Assembly (NCBI RefSeq): GCF_006459125.1 | Contig: NZ_CP041070.1 | Span: forward strand, 1,364,001-1,428,000 | Source of the DNA: Halarcobacter anaerophilus | GTDB lineage: Bacteria > Campylobacterota > Campylobacteria > Campylobacterales > Arcobacteraceae | Direction: 5' to 3' | Length of the DNA: 64,000 bases | Shown here: positions 37,810-47,327 of the stretch, in pieces | Position numbering within the stretch: position 1 is the first letter of the stretch | Layout of the letters: each line of letters opens with the position of its first letter | Notes under the pieces: model-generated | Databases searched by the model: none | What the model saw: only the letters and a program-made list of their open reading frames with translations | Told to the model about the DNA's origin: nothing | Translations under genes and position numbers: made by a program

Positions 37810-39717
37810 TTATTTATAAAGATGTAGTTTTATGATTGTTAAGGCACCTTTATAGTGTTTATTCTCAAAATCGTATTCACAATTTTTCATAGAAATTGAA
37901 CCTCTTAACTGTCTTACAATAATTTGCTCCGACATATAAAGTCCTATTCCCGTTCCTTGAGATTGGTGTTTTGTCGTAAAATATGGTTCAAAAAGATGTT
38001 CAATAATACTTTCATCAACACCTCTTGCATTATCTTTGATTGTTATTAGCAGATGATTCTCTTCCTCTTTTGCCTCTATAAATATAAGTCTTCTTTGATC
38101 TTTTATTTTTATAAGTTCGTCTCTTGAGTTATTTAAGATATTAATCAAAACTTGTATCAATTCGGTTTGAACACCGTAGATTTTTATATCTTCGATATTT
38201 TCAATTAATTCAATATCGTTATTTTTGAATTGAACACTTATCAGATTCAAACAGTTTTTAAAAGCCTCTTTTACGGAGAACTCTTTTTTTACCTTATTTG
38301 AATTAAAAAAATTTCTAAAATCATCTATTGTTTTAGATAGATATTGGGTTGTATCATTTATTTTATCAAGGTTTTCAAATAACTCTTTTTCATCTAAATC
38401 TTGCATCTCTTTTTTTAGTTTCATTCCCGTAGCTATAGTTGAAATCAAAGATAAAGGTTGTCTCCATTGGTGAGCAATATTTCCTATCATGGTACCAATA
38501 GCCGCAAGTTTTGATTGTTGAGCCAATATCTCTTGCTGTTTTGTTAGCTTTTCAAGATTTTTTTCTATTTGCAGTCTATATTTTTTGAATTTTCTTTTTA
38601 AAAATGCAGACATATAAAAAGAGATTAGTAATAAAACTACTGTTAGAACAAGAGTAAAAAGAATCAATTTTTTTAGATTTTCTCTTAATCTTTGATTTAT
38701 TAATTGTTCCTCTTTTTCTATAATTTTATTTACATCCTCTTTATAAAAGCCTTTTCCTATAATCCACTGCCAGTTATCTACCCCTAAAACATAACTTGTT
38801 TTAACTGCAGGTTCTTTGGTTCCGGGTTTATTTGTTTGAGTGTAAGTTATAAATCCAGCAGAGTTGTTTTTTGCTTTAGCTATTATCTCTTTGACTGCTT
38901 CAGGTTTTATGTTATCTGCTTTATAAGCACTGTTTCCTATAAGTTTGTTGTCAATATGGTTTAGATACTTACCTTTATAATCGATTACAAAAAAGTATTC
39001 ACTGTTCAAATATTTATGGTTTTGAATATGGGATAAGACATTCTCTTTTACATCTTCTTCAAAATCTTTAATATACTCACCCGTTCCTATAAACCAATTA
39101 TAAGGCTCAAAATATTTGTTAAAACCAAGTTTTTTATAGTGTTTTGTCAAATCTTCCGGTTTATGATATGACCAAGTTAAAAATTCTTCTTTTTTATTTT
39201 TTAGTTTTTTTACAATCTCTCTTGTAAGATATAAGCCTTTACGAGTTTTAAAATTATAAAAATTTTTTCCTTCCATTTCGGGTTTTATAGGTAATAAAAT
39301 ACATTCATAATCAAAAGAGTAAATAAAAAAATATCCTCTGTTATTGTTGAAACGTATATTTCTTAGAGCATCTTTTATCAGTTTTGTTACTTTTTTTTCT
39401 CCTAAGTTTTTATTCTCTTTATAAATATTCATTGCAATAGTGTAAGCTTCATTTACTCTGTTTTTCAAATTCTCTTTTAATTTTTTTTCTGTTTGTTCTT
39501 GTTCATTCCTAATATAAGCATTTAATCTTTCTACTTCACCTTTTATATATTTTTTATTATTTTCAATAAACTGTTTTTGTGTTGCTTGTTTCTCTTTCTC
39601 AAATACTTTTTTATTGTTTTCAAAAAGGATAAAAGAGACAATAATAGATAAAACTATAATGAAAAAAGGAGGGGTGTATTTTATTATTAATAGAATGATT
39701 TTTTCATTTTTGTCCAT
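37810..39717 (-). CDS. Cache-domain sensor histidine kinase
   Basis: 635 residues. N-terminal membrane helix (~12-30), periplasmic coiled segment, then two Cache-like modules (~95-215 with RGYFFIYSFDYECIL and NWFIGTGEYIKDFE; ~225-345 with YFFVIDYKGKYLNHIDNK), second helix (~350-375), HisKA with phospho-acceptor in GNIAHQWRQPLSLIS near residue 414, and HATPase with NILNNSRDEL (N box), DNARGVD (G1) and GTGIGLYMSEQI (G2). The HQWRQPL form is common in Campylobacterota kinases. Ligands of double Cache sensors are small organic acids or amines. No cognate regulator is adjacent. Confidence 0.92.
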   Translation of the reverse strand: MDKNEKIILLIIKYTPPFFIIVLSIIVSFILFENNKKVFEKEKQATQKQFIENNKKYIKGEVERLNAYIRNEQEQTEKKLKENLKNRVNEAYTIAMNIYKENKNLGEKKVTKLIKDALRNIRFNNNRGYFFIYSFDYECILLPIKPEMEGKNFYNFKTRKGLYLTREIVKKLKNKKEEFLTWSYHKPEDLTKHYKKLGFNKYFEPYNWFIGTGEYIKDFEEDVKENVLSHIQNHKYLNSEYFFVIDYKGKYLNHIDNKLIGNSAYKADNIKPEAVKEIIAKAKNNSAGFITYTQTNKPGTKEPAVKTSYVLGVDNWQWIIGKGFYKEDVNKIIEKEEQLINQRLRENLKKLILFTLVLTVVLLLISFYMSAFLKRKFKKYRLQIEKNLEKLTKQQEILAQQSKLAAIGTMIGNIAHQWRQPLSLISTIATGMKLKKEMQDLDEKELFENLDKINDTTQYLSKTIDDFRNFFNSNKVKKEFSVKEAFKNCLNLISVQFKNNDIELIENIEDIKIYGVQTELIQVLINILNNSRDELIKIKDQRRLIFIEAKEEENHLLITIKDNARGVDESIIEHLFEPYFTTKHQSQGTGIGLYMSEQIIVRQLRGSISMKNCEYDFENKHYKGALTIIKLHLYK

Positions 39718-39814
39718 TTATGTCCTAAAAGTTAGTTAATTAAAAATCATTCTATATAAATTTAATATAAAACTTACTGTATTTAAAAAAATTAAAAAAT
39801 TATTTAAAAAACTT

Positions 39815-41104
39815 TTAAATTGAGTCTACAATCTCTTTTACGATTTTTGCCAATTTATTTACTGATGCTATCTCAACTCTTTCTGCATTTGAGTGAGGGC
39901 TGTTAATAGTAGGACCGATTGAAGCAATTTTCATATGTGGGAACATATTTTTAAAAATAGCACATTCAAGCCCTGCATGGATTGCTTCTAATGAAGCATC
40001 TTTATCATACTTTTTATATATATTTAAAACATTGTTTGTAAAATCATTTACATCTGGTTTCCAAGCTTGATATTTTCCTGAGGTTTCAACTTCAAAACCG
40101 AAATGTTCCAGTAAAACTCTTGTCTCTTTTTTTATTTTTTCCAGCTCTTCATTTGCCATTGACCTAGCACTTAGTTCAATAGTGATTTCATCAATATTTG
40201 TAGAAATTTTAGCCAAATTTATAGAGTTTAAAACTACTTGCAAATCTACGTCATAAGCTCTTACACCATTTGCAAATGTATAAATAAAATCGGTAATATC
40301 ACTACTCCAAATATTTAAATGTTCACTTTTTGTATTTATTTTCGATATACAAACATTTTTATATGAAATTTCTTGTGGATAAGTTTTAAAGGCTGCTATT
40401 GCTTTTACATTTGCAGGAATTGAGTTTATTCTTTCTCCCCCGTTTATGTCTAAGAGTAAACCACCGTTTTCTTTTATCAAAGCAGCAATCAGTTTTATTG
40501 CATTTGGGATATTTTTATGAATTTCAACTCCACTGTGACCTCCGGGAAGATTTGAAATTGATACCTCATAAAGTTCATAATCTTCTTTGTTTTCAACTAT
40601 TTTTTTTGATCTGTTTTTAGCAAAAATATCAACTCCTCCTGCACAACCTATGCAGATCTCTCCTTCTTGCTCACTGTCTATATTTAACATATATTCCGCT
40701 TTTAGTTTATGCTCTAAATTATTAGCTCCAATTAATCCTATCTCTTCATCTGAAGTAAATAAAAATTCGCAATCATAATCTAAACTCATAAGCCAAAGCA
40801 TATAAGAACATCCTATTCCGTTGTCCGCACCCAAAGTAGAATCTTTTGCTTTAAAAAATCCGTCTTCTTCAATAATCTGAGGTATACAATTATCTTTTAA
40901 ACATACAATATCATAATGGTTTTGCAAACAAATTTTTGCTTTTGACTCTTTTTTCTTACATAAAATATTATTGTAGTCGTCGATTAAACACTCATAACCG
41001 TATTTATTACAATAGTTTTTTATAAATTTTATAAACGGTTCATGTGTACCGCTGCATCTTGCAATAGAAGTAATCTCTTTAAATATTTCAATAACACTGT
41101 TCAC
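39815..41104 (-). CDS. pepD: Aminoacyl-histidine dipeptidase (Xaa-His dipeptidase), M20 family
   Basis: 429 residues starting at GTG 41104, with AAAAAAGG 8 nt upstream. Two-zinc M20 peptidase; metal and catalytic positions lie in LQNHYDIVC, STLGADNGIGC, FTSDEEIGLIG and LNIDSEQEGE. GVEIHKNIPNAIK and the C-terminal INSPHSNAERVEI are typical of PepD. Hydrolyses Xaa-His and other dipeptides in the cytoplasm. Shorter than E. coli PepD (485), but the order of motifs is complete. Confidence 0.9.
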   Translation of the reverse strand: MNSVIEIFKEITSIARCSGTHEPFIKFIKNYCNKYGYECLIDDYNNILCKKKESKAKICLQNHYDIVCLKDNCIPQIIEEDGFFKAKDSTLGADNGIGCSYMLWLMSLDYDCEFLFTSDEEIGLIGANNLEHKLKAEYMLNIDSEQEGEICIGCAGGVDIFAKNRSKKIVENKEDYELYEVSISNLPGGHSGVEIHKNIPNAIKLIAALIKENGGLLLDINGGERINSIPANVKAIAAFKTYPQEISYKNVCISKINTKSEHLNIWSSDITDFIYTFANGVRAYDVDLQVVLNSINLAKISTNIDEITIELSARSMANEELEKIKKETRVLLEHFGFEVETSGKYQAWKPDVNDFTNNVLNIYKKYDKDASLEAIHAGLECAIFKNMFPHMKIASIGPTINSPHSNAERVEIASVNKLAKIVKEIVDSI

Positions 41105-41220
41105 TCGTATAGCCTTTTTTCAAAGATTATAACTAATTTTATTTAAAACAATATTTTGAATATGCTGTTATTTTAAGCTTTTATTTAATACTTTTTTATA
41201 AAAATGTTGTTAAAAAAAGG

Positions 41221-41790
41221 TTGAATATGATAGTTGATTATAAAGATGTAAATGATTTAAATAGATATAAAATGATGTCTGATACTGTAGTTCCAAGACC
41301 GATTGCCTGGATAGTAACGGAAGATAACGGGATAATAAATGCCGCACCGTTTTCATATTTTGTTCCTTTATCGTCAAATCCTCCTGTTGTTATTGTCTCT
41401 ATCGGTAAAAAAGAGGATGGGACTCCTAAGGATACTCTTTATAATATTTTAAAACATAAAAAAGCAACAATATGTTTTGTAAATAAAAACAGCTGTGAAG
41501 AGGTAAAAAATTGTGCAATGCCTTTAGATAAAAATGAGAGTGAAGTAGAGACTTATAATATTGATGTCCAAAAAGTTTTGGAAGATTTTCCTGCGATGAT
41601 AGCTTCAACCCAAACAGCTCTTTTTTGTGAGTTTTATAAAACTGTTGATCTTCCGGGGAAAACAACGCCTGTTATTTTAGAAGTTAAAAAACAGTTTATA
41701 GAAGAGGGCAGATTAGATGAAAAGTCTCATGTACATATTGATAATGTAGGAAGAAGCGGAGCTTTCTTTAAAGCAATGGTAGATTTATAA
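41221..41790 (+). CDS. Flavin reductase-like domain protein
   Basis: 189 residues, FMN-binding split barrel of the DIM6/NTAB family: TVVPRPIAWIVTEDNG, NAAPFSYFVPLSSNPPVVIVS, KDTLYNI and HVHIDNVGRSG are conserved elements. May reduce flavins or act as an NAD(P)H:flavin oxidoreductase; the partner is unknown. Single gene upstream of ktrB. Confidence 0.88.
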   Translation: MNMIVDYKDVNDLNRYKMMSDTVVPRPIAWIVTEDNGIINAAPFSYFVPLSSNPPVVIVSIGKKEDGTPKDTLYNILKHKKATICFVNKNSCEEVKNCAMPLDKNESEVETYNIDVQKVLEDFPAMIASTQTALFCEFYKTVDLPGKTTPVILEVKKQFIEEGRLDEKSHVHIDNVGRSGAFFKAMVDL

Positions 41791-41863
41791 AGTTTTGAAT
41801 ATTTTGTAAAAGTTACAATATTTAAACGTTTTATGTTACACTACTACAAAATAAAACGGTAGC

Positions 41864-41914
41864 ATCTATTATTGTATTACGATAGATACGGATATTTAGA
41901 CCTGTTTTAGGTCT
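41864..41914 (+). promoter_or_regulatory. Two hairpins in the ktrB leader
   Basis: ATCTAT/ATAGAT (41864-41869, 41882-41887) and AGACCT/AGGTCT (41898-41903, 41909-41914; loop GTTTT) lie in tandem 25-75 nt before ktrB. They could be a leader structure or the end of an upstream transcript. No known riboswitch class recognised. Confidence 0.35.
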
Positions 41915-41938
41915 TATAGTGTAAGAATAGTTGTGTTG

Positions 41939-43264
41939 ATGGAATATAAATATGTAAAAACAATATTTATTGGATATGTGTTAATTATTTTATGCGGCGG
42001 GACAATACTCTCTTTGCCCATTTGTCATAAAGGTGAATTATCTTTTATTGATTCAATCTTTACTGCTGCTAGTGCTTCTTGTGTTACGGGGCTTATTGTT
42101 ACAAGTACTTCCGATAATTTTACTTTTTTGGGTGAACTTATTATTTTAGGTTTAATTCAAATAGGTGGAATAGGATATATGGCACTTGTTGTCACTTTTT
42201 ATCTCTTTATTAAACGTAAACTTGATATAGATGAAAAAAGGGCTTTAAAACTCTCTTTGGATTTACCCAGTCTTCATGTTACTAGTTTTTTAAAAAAAAT
42301 TTTTGTTGCAGTTATGGTTGTAGAAGCAATTGGAGCATTGATTTTATCTATACAATTTTACGGCAAATATGATCTTCTTGACTCTATTTGGTACGGTATC
42401 TTTCATAGTATCAGTGCTTTTAACAATGCGGGTTTTTCTCTATTTCCAAACAGTCTTGAAGGCTTTCAAGATGATACAATCTCTTTATTTACTATTGGAA
42501 TTTTAGTTATTTTAGGTGGACTGGGATATTTTGTTCTAATAGAAATCTATGAAAACAGGAAAATGCCAAAAAGATACTCAATTCATACAAAGATAATGAT
42601 TTACGGAACAATTTTTTTAATTGTTGTGGGAATTATTCTGTTTTTATCTATTGAGTGGAATAATCCTAAGACTTTTGGAGGCATGAGTTTTTATGAAAAG
42701 TTGATAAATGCCTTTTTTTTATCGGTTAATTTCAGGACAAGCGGATTTAACAGTATTGATATAGGAAGTTTAAAAGAGTCTTCTTTGTTTTTCTCTACCC
42801 TTTTTATGATGACAGGAGCAGGTCAGGGAAGTACCGCAGGTGGAATGAAAATAACTACCGTTGCAATTTTGGTTATTACTGTAATTTTTATCTTAAAAGA
42901 CAGCAATCAAGAACCCAATATTTTTGAGCGAACCATAGACCAAAAACTTATAAATAAAGCTTTGGCAATAATTTTATCTTCCTCTTTTTTTGTTTTACTT
43001 GCTACTTTGATTTTAGTGGAAACTCAAAAATTTCCGTTTTTGAAAATATTATTTGAAGTTGCATCTGCTTTTGGAACGGTCGGTTTATCAACGGGAAACG
43101 GAGATATCTTAAGTTTTTCTCAGCAGTTTGATACTTTTGGAAAAAGTGTAATTATTGTAATGATGCTTGCCGGAAGATTGGGGGTATTCGGTTTTGGGCT
43201 TATTTTAATCGGACAATCAAAAGCAAAACATTTTAAATACCCAAAAGGAAGGATAATTATATGA
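41939..43264 (+). CDS. ktrB: Potassium uptake membrane subunit KtrB (TrkH family)
   Basis: 441 residues from ATG 41939; GTG two codons earlier is less likely. Four pore-loop repeats of the SKT superfamily: FTAASASCVTGLIVTST, SISAFNNAGFSLFPNSL, SVNFRTSGFNSIDIG and EVASAFGTVGLSTGNGD, each with the selectivity-filter Gly. Length and compactness fit KtrB, not TrkH. Moves K+ (often Na+-dependent) into the cell with the cytoplasmic regulator KtrA, whose gene overlaps by 4 nt (ATGA). Confidence 0.94.
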   Translation: MEYKYVKTIFIGYVLIILCGGTILSLPICHKGELSFIDSIFTAASASCVTGLIVTSTSDNFTFLGELIILGLIQIGGIGYMALVVTFYLFIKRKLDIDEKRALKLSLDLPSLHVTSFLKKIFVAVMVVEAIGALILSIQFYGKYDLLDSIWYGIFHSISAFNNAGFSLFPNSLEGFQDDTISLFTIGILVILGGLGYFVLIEIYENRKMPKRYSIHTKIMIYGTIFLIVVGIILFLSIEWNNPKTFGGMSFYEKLINAFFLSVNFRTSGFNSIDIGSLKESSLFFSTLFMMTGAGQGSTAGGMKITTVAILVITVIFILKDSNQEPNIFERTIDQKLINKALAIILSSSFFVLLATLILVETQKFPFLKILFEVASAFGTVGLSTGNGDILSFSQQFDTFGKSVIIVMMLAGRLGVFGFGLILIGQSKAKHFKYPKGRIII

Positions 43265-43914
43265 AAACAATCGCAGTTATCGGGTTAGGAAAATTCGGCT
43301 CTTATATTGCAAAAAGTTTGGCAAGACAAAATGTCACTGTTATTGCAATTGATAATGATGAAAAGAAGATTCAAGAAATTAGTGAATATATTGATCACTC
43401 TTATGTAGTAGATAGTACAAATAAACAGGCTTTGGAAGAGATAGGTATTTATAATCTAAAAACAGTAATAGTTAGTATAGGAGAAAATATCGAATCTAGT
43501 ATTTTAACAGTAATGGCTCTAAAAGATTTGAAGAATGATAGAATTATAGCTAAGGCTATAACAAATACTCACGGTGAAATTTTATCAAAAATAGGGGCTT
43601 TTAAAGTAATTTATCCCGAAAAACTAGCAGGAAGAATGTTGGTTAGAAAATTTGTAGATGAGATTCCTCTTGAAGATATTGACGTAAGTAACAGTGTAAA
43701 AGTTTTAAAAATTGTGGTAAATGAGAGTTATGAATTGAAAAAAATCAAAGAGATTGAGCATGAATTCAAAAATTTAAAAATTGTAGGATTTAAAAACAAA
43801 GAAGAGGGTGAACTTATTTTTAATATTGATCCAAACTATGAAGTTCAAATAGATGATGTTTTGATTTTACTTGGAGAGTCTAAGTATGTAAAGGATATTT
43901 ATCCCGAGATATAG
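43261..43914 (+). CDS. ktrA: Potassium uptake regulatory subunit KtrA (RCK domain)
   Basis: 217 residues. N-terminal Rossmann RCK-N domain (AVIGLGKFGSYIAKSLA for nucleotide binding, acidic end AIDNDEKKI) and a C-terminal RCK-C domain (~135-217). The octameric ring gates KtrB in response to ATP/ADP or NAD(H). Translationally coupled with ktrB. Confidence 0.95.
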   Translation: MKTIAVIGLGKFGSYIAKSLARQNVTVIAIDNDEKKIQEISEYIDHSYVVDSTNKQALEEIGIYNLKTVIVSIGENIESSILTVMALKDLKNDRIIAKAITNTHGEILSKIGAFKVIYPEKLAGRMLVRKFVDEIPLEDIDVSNSVKVLKIVVNESYELKKIKEIEHEFKNLKIVGFKNKEEGELIFNIDPNYEVQIDDVLILLGESKYVKDIYPEI

Positions 43915-43915
43915 A

Positions 43916-43946
43916 TTTGCAGAAGTTGTTTTCAAACTTCTACAAA
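43916..43946. terminator. Convergent hairpin between ktrA and alcohol dehydrogenase
   Basis: 12-nt arms TTTGCAGAAGTT/AACTTCTACAAA with a single C-A mismatch and 7-nt loop. Lies between the two converging stop codons. No long T tract. Confidence 0.5.
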
Positions 43947-43952
43947 TATAAG

Positions 43953-45002
43953 TTATAGAATAACCAAAGGTTTGATTAAATCTTTAGGTTTGTCTTTCAT
44001 AAGAAAAAGTGCTTCTTCAACACTTTCTAAACCTTCGAATCTATGAGTAATAAGTTTACCCGGATGTATTCTTTTTGTTGTTACCATTGAAGCTAGTTTT
44101 TCCATTCTAAGTCTTCCTCCCGGCATCAATCCTCCAAGAATCTGTTTGTGACCCATTCCATAGCCCCATTCAACACGAGGGATTTTTATATAATCTCCTT
44201 TCCCCAGATAATTTACATTTCCTATTTTACCGCCTGGTTTAAGCATTTTTATAGCTTGTTCAAAAGTATCGACCGTACCGCCTGCGATTACTATTCTATC
44301 TACAAAGCCTACTTTTCCTAAAATTTGTTCGGTAATATCACCTTCATGATAATTTATAATATCAGTAGCTCCGAACTCTTTTGCCAAAGCTACGCAGTTT
44401 GGTCTTGACCCAACTGCTAAAATTTCAGAAGCACCTCTAATTGCCGCACCTGCTACAGCCATAAGTCCCACAGGACCGATTCCTATAACTACAACTTTGT
44501 CTCCAAATTGTATATCTGCTAGTTCAACTCCGTGAAAACCTGTGGGAACCATATCAGAAAGCATGCAAGCATCAGCTAAATCCATACCCTCAGGAAGTAA
44601 AGCAAGATTTCCGTCGGCATCATTTACGTGAAAAAATTCAGCAAAAACTCCATCTTTAAAGTTTGAAAATTTCCATCCTGAAAGTGGACCTCCTGAGTGC
44701 ATAGAGTATCCTCCTTGTGCTTCTAAAGAGTTCCAATCTGGCGTAATAGCGGGAACCAAAACTTTATCTCCCACTTTGAAATCTTTAACTTCACTTCCAA
44801 GCTCTACTATCTCTCCCACAGCTTCGTGACCTAAAATTAATTCATGTCTATCTCCTAAAGCACCCGCCCATACAGTATGTACATCAGATGTACAAGGGGC
44901 AAGAGCTATTGGTCTACAAATTGCATCCATAGGACCGCAAACAGGACGTTGCTTTTCAATCCATCCTGTTTGACCTATACTCATCATAGCAAAGCCTTTC
45001 AT
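43953..45002 (-). CDS. NADP-dependent secondary (isopropanol) alcohol dehydrogenase
   Basis: 349 residues, medium-chain zinc ADH. Catalytic zinc ligands as in the Clostridium beijerinckii enzyme: Cys37 (APCTSDVHT), His59 (GHEAVGE) and Asp150 (LSDMVPTGFHG); the four-Cys structural zinc loop is absent, as in that class. Cofactor motif VVIGIGPVGLM followed by VGSRPNC, where Gly-Ser-Arg selects NADP. Residues MKGFAMMSIGQTGWIEKQRP and GWKFSNFKDGVF closely follow the clostridial/thermoanaerobacter sequence from memory. Reduces acetone-type ketones or oxidises 2-propanol. Single gene with GGAG before ATG. Confidence 0.93.
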   Translation of the reverse strand: MKGFAMMSIGQTGWIEKQRPVCGPMDAICRPIALAPCTSDVHTVWAGALGDRHELILGHEAVGEIVELGSEVKDFKVGDKVLVPAITPDWNSLEAQGGYSMHSGGPLSGWKFSNFKDGVFAEFFHVNDADGNLALLPEGMDLADACMLSDMVPTGFHGVELADIQFGDKVVVIGIGPVGLMAVAGAAIRGASEILAVGSRPNCVALAKEFGATDIINYHEGDITEQILGKVGFVDRIVIAGGTVDTFEQAIKMLKPGGKIGNVNYLGKGDYIKIPRVEWGYGMGHKQILGGLMPGGRLRMEKLASMVTTKRIHPGKLITHRFEGLESVEEALFLMKDKPKDLIKPLVIL

Positions 45003-45076
45003 TTTTATCTCCTTTAAAAAATATTGAAAATCATTATATATCTAAATAGATTAGAAGTCAATTTATTCTCTGTTTT

Positions 45077-47216
45077 TTAAAAGCTCTCCCATTCATCTTC
45101 ATTTTCACTTTTTTTAGAAATAAACTCTTTTTTTGTATTACTTTTTCTTTTTTCCGGTGATCTAGTTTTAGGTTTTTCTTCATATTCTATATCACTTAAG
45201 TTTTGTGTTGTTTTTCCGTCAAAATTGTTTATCTCTACATTTTTTACAACATCAAGTGCAATTTTATTTGTCTCATTTGCAATAGTGTTTGTTTTATCTG
45301 CAATGGCAGCATTTTCTTGAGTAAATCTATCTAGTTGATTCATTGCATCTGCTATTTGTGACATACCTATGGTTTGCTCTTTTGCGGCATTTGACACATC
45401 ATCAATTAATTCATTTGTTTTTTCGATTTTCTCTTCTAATTGGGTAAATCCTTCAATCATTTTACTGCTGGTTACTTTACCGTTATTTGCTCTTTGCGTA
45501 GCATTTTCAACTAAATCTTTAATCTCTTTTGCGGCTTCGGCACTTCTGCTTGCCAGATTTCTAACTTCTTGGGCAACTACTGCAAAACCTTTTCCTGCTT
45601 CTCCTGCCGTTGCAGCTTCTACTGCTGCATTTAGTGAAAGAATATTTGTTTGGAAGGCTATTTGGTCGATTACGGAAATTGCTTCATTTATATTTTGTAC
45701 CGTATCATTTATCTCATCCATTGCTTTAACCGTATCATTTGCATTTATTTTACCTTCATTTGCAGAAGATTTTGTCTCATTTGATACACTTAACATCTCT
45801 TGGGCTTTTTCACTTGTTTGTTTTATATTTCCCGTGATTTCATCTATTGATGCAGCAGTCTCTTCTAAAGATGCAGCTTGTTCCGTTGCATTTTTATTTA
45901 ATGTTCCCACACTGCTGTTTAGTTCAGTTGCGCTTTTTCTTAAAGCTGTTCCGTCTCTTTGGCTGTCTTGTAAAAGTTGAGTCATCATTTTATTTAATTC
46001 AATAAGTTCCGAACCTATTTTTCCTGAATTGCTTCCATCTAATTTTGCAGTGAAGTCTCTTTGTGAATATTTACTTAATACTTCACTGATTTTATTTATA
46101 TTTTTACCTACTAATTTTTCCAGGTTTTCTAACATATTATTAAAAAGATTTTTTAACTCATTTAGTGTATCAGTAGAACTATTTAAGGTAATTTTTTTAT
46201 CTAAATATCCTTCTCCCACTCTATATACCGTCTCTTTTACATCTGCAATTAGTTTATTGTCTTCTTCAATACTAATTTTGATCTTTTCAATATTTTCATT
46301 GATATCTTTTGCCATTTGTCCGAATTCATCATTTGAATTAAGATCAATTTTTTGCGTATCAGTTACTTCTTTATTTAAATATTTAAAGAAAGAAGATAAA
46401 CCAGTTGAGATAGATTTTAAATTATGATTTAATCTTTTTACAATCAAGAAAATTATTACGGCAATAATCAATAATCCTATAACAGATCCTATAATAGAAA
46501 AATTTCTAATAAAGTTTGCATTTGCAAGATACTCTTTTTCGGGGGCTGCCATAACAAAAGACCATTTTTTATCTGTTCCTTGTATATCAAAAGGTTTAGA
46601 ATAAAATAAAGATTTTAAATTATCATCTGCCGAAACTTTTAGAAATTTGGTATCTTTACCGTTTTTTGCATTTTCAATCAATTTTTTATAATCACGATCA
46701 TTTTTTGTTACGTCTAAAAGATCTTTTGCAAGGAAATCTTTATTTGGATGCCCTAATACCATCCCGTAACTGTCTATTATAAAAGCATAGGCATGATCGA
46801 AGATATTGACCGTTTTTATCATAACCGTTCTGACCTTTTAATTCAGGGTTGGATTCAAAAAGAAGTTCTTTATCTTTTGTTTTAAACCAAAATCCTAAGA
46901 TATCTTCATTATATTTTGATAAAGATTTTAAATAAGCAATAGTCTCTTTCTCATCAATTTTTGCGTTTGTATTTAATGCTTCTTCAAATTTTAAAGCCAA
47001 AGTTTTTGCAATAACTATCGTCTGATTAACTCTATTTTGAATTTGTGCGGCATATTTGCCGGAAGCTTCATTTATAAGATGTTCAACATCTTTTTGTGCT
47101 GTTTCGTATGAAAACTTAGTTACAAAAAATATAGTTAAACTAAAGACTACTAAAGTAGTTCCTAAGATAGATAACAAAAGCTTATTACCAAAGCTCATTT
47201 TTTTTGATTTAAACAT
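45077..47216 (-). pseudogene. Methyl-accepting chemotaxis protein, broken within its Cache sensor
   Basis: Two pieces of one chemoreceptor in different frames. The 5' piece (47216-46740) has membrane helix 1 and the start of a Cache domain up to GQNGYDKNGQY, then runs out of frame. The 3' piece (from ATG 46822 to 45077) picks up at the end of the Cache domain (FDHAYAFIIDSYGMVLGHP), then helix 2, HAMP, signalling domain with [15 protein letters not shown] and a C-terminal EDEWESF tail. The middle of the sensor, expected to be about 100 residues, is missing. The 14 bases at 46803-46816 can be read as either edge, which suggests deletion between short repeats. The 3' piece could still give a receptor-like protein with one helix. 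Confidence 0.8.
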
Positions 47217-47292
47217 CTTGCTCTCCTATGAAATTCTTTTCATATTATAACTTATAAAGATATCATAAAGGTAACAAATATCACAAAAAATT

Positions 47293-47326
47293 AAAATACA
47301 GTATATTATTTTTTATACTGTATTTT
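47293..47326 (-). terminator. Intrinsic terminator of the DUF5718 gene
   Basis: Perfect 13-bp stem AAAATACAGTATA/TATACTGTATTTT with 8-nt loop, 2 nt past the stop codon on the minus strand, followed there by AATTTTTTGTG. Confidence 0.75.
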
Positions 47327-47327
47327 T

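Noticed and set aside
45369-46427. Long plus-strand reading frames opposite the broken chemoreceptor
   Set aside because: They are mirror frames of a repetitive coiled-coil coding region, with Phe/Ser-rich composition and no ribosome site.
45077-46822. Independent single-helix chemoreceptor
   Set aside because: Its start matches the inner part of a Cache domain, and the missing first part lies directly upstream in another frame, so one broken gene is a better explanation.
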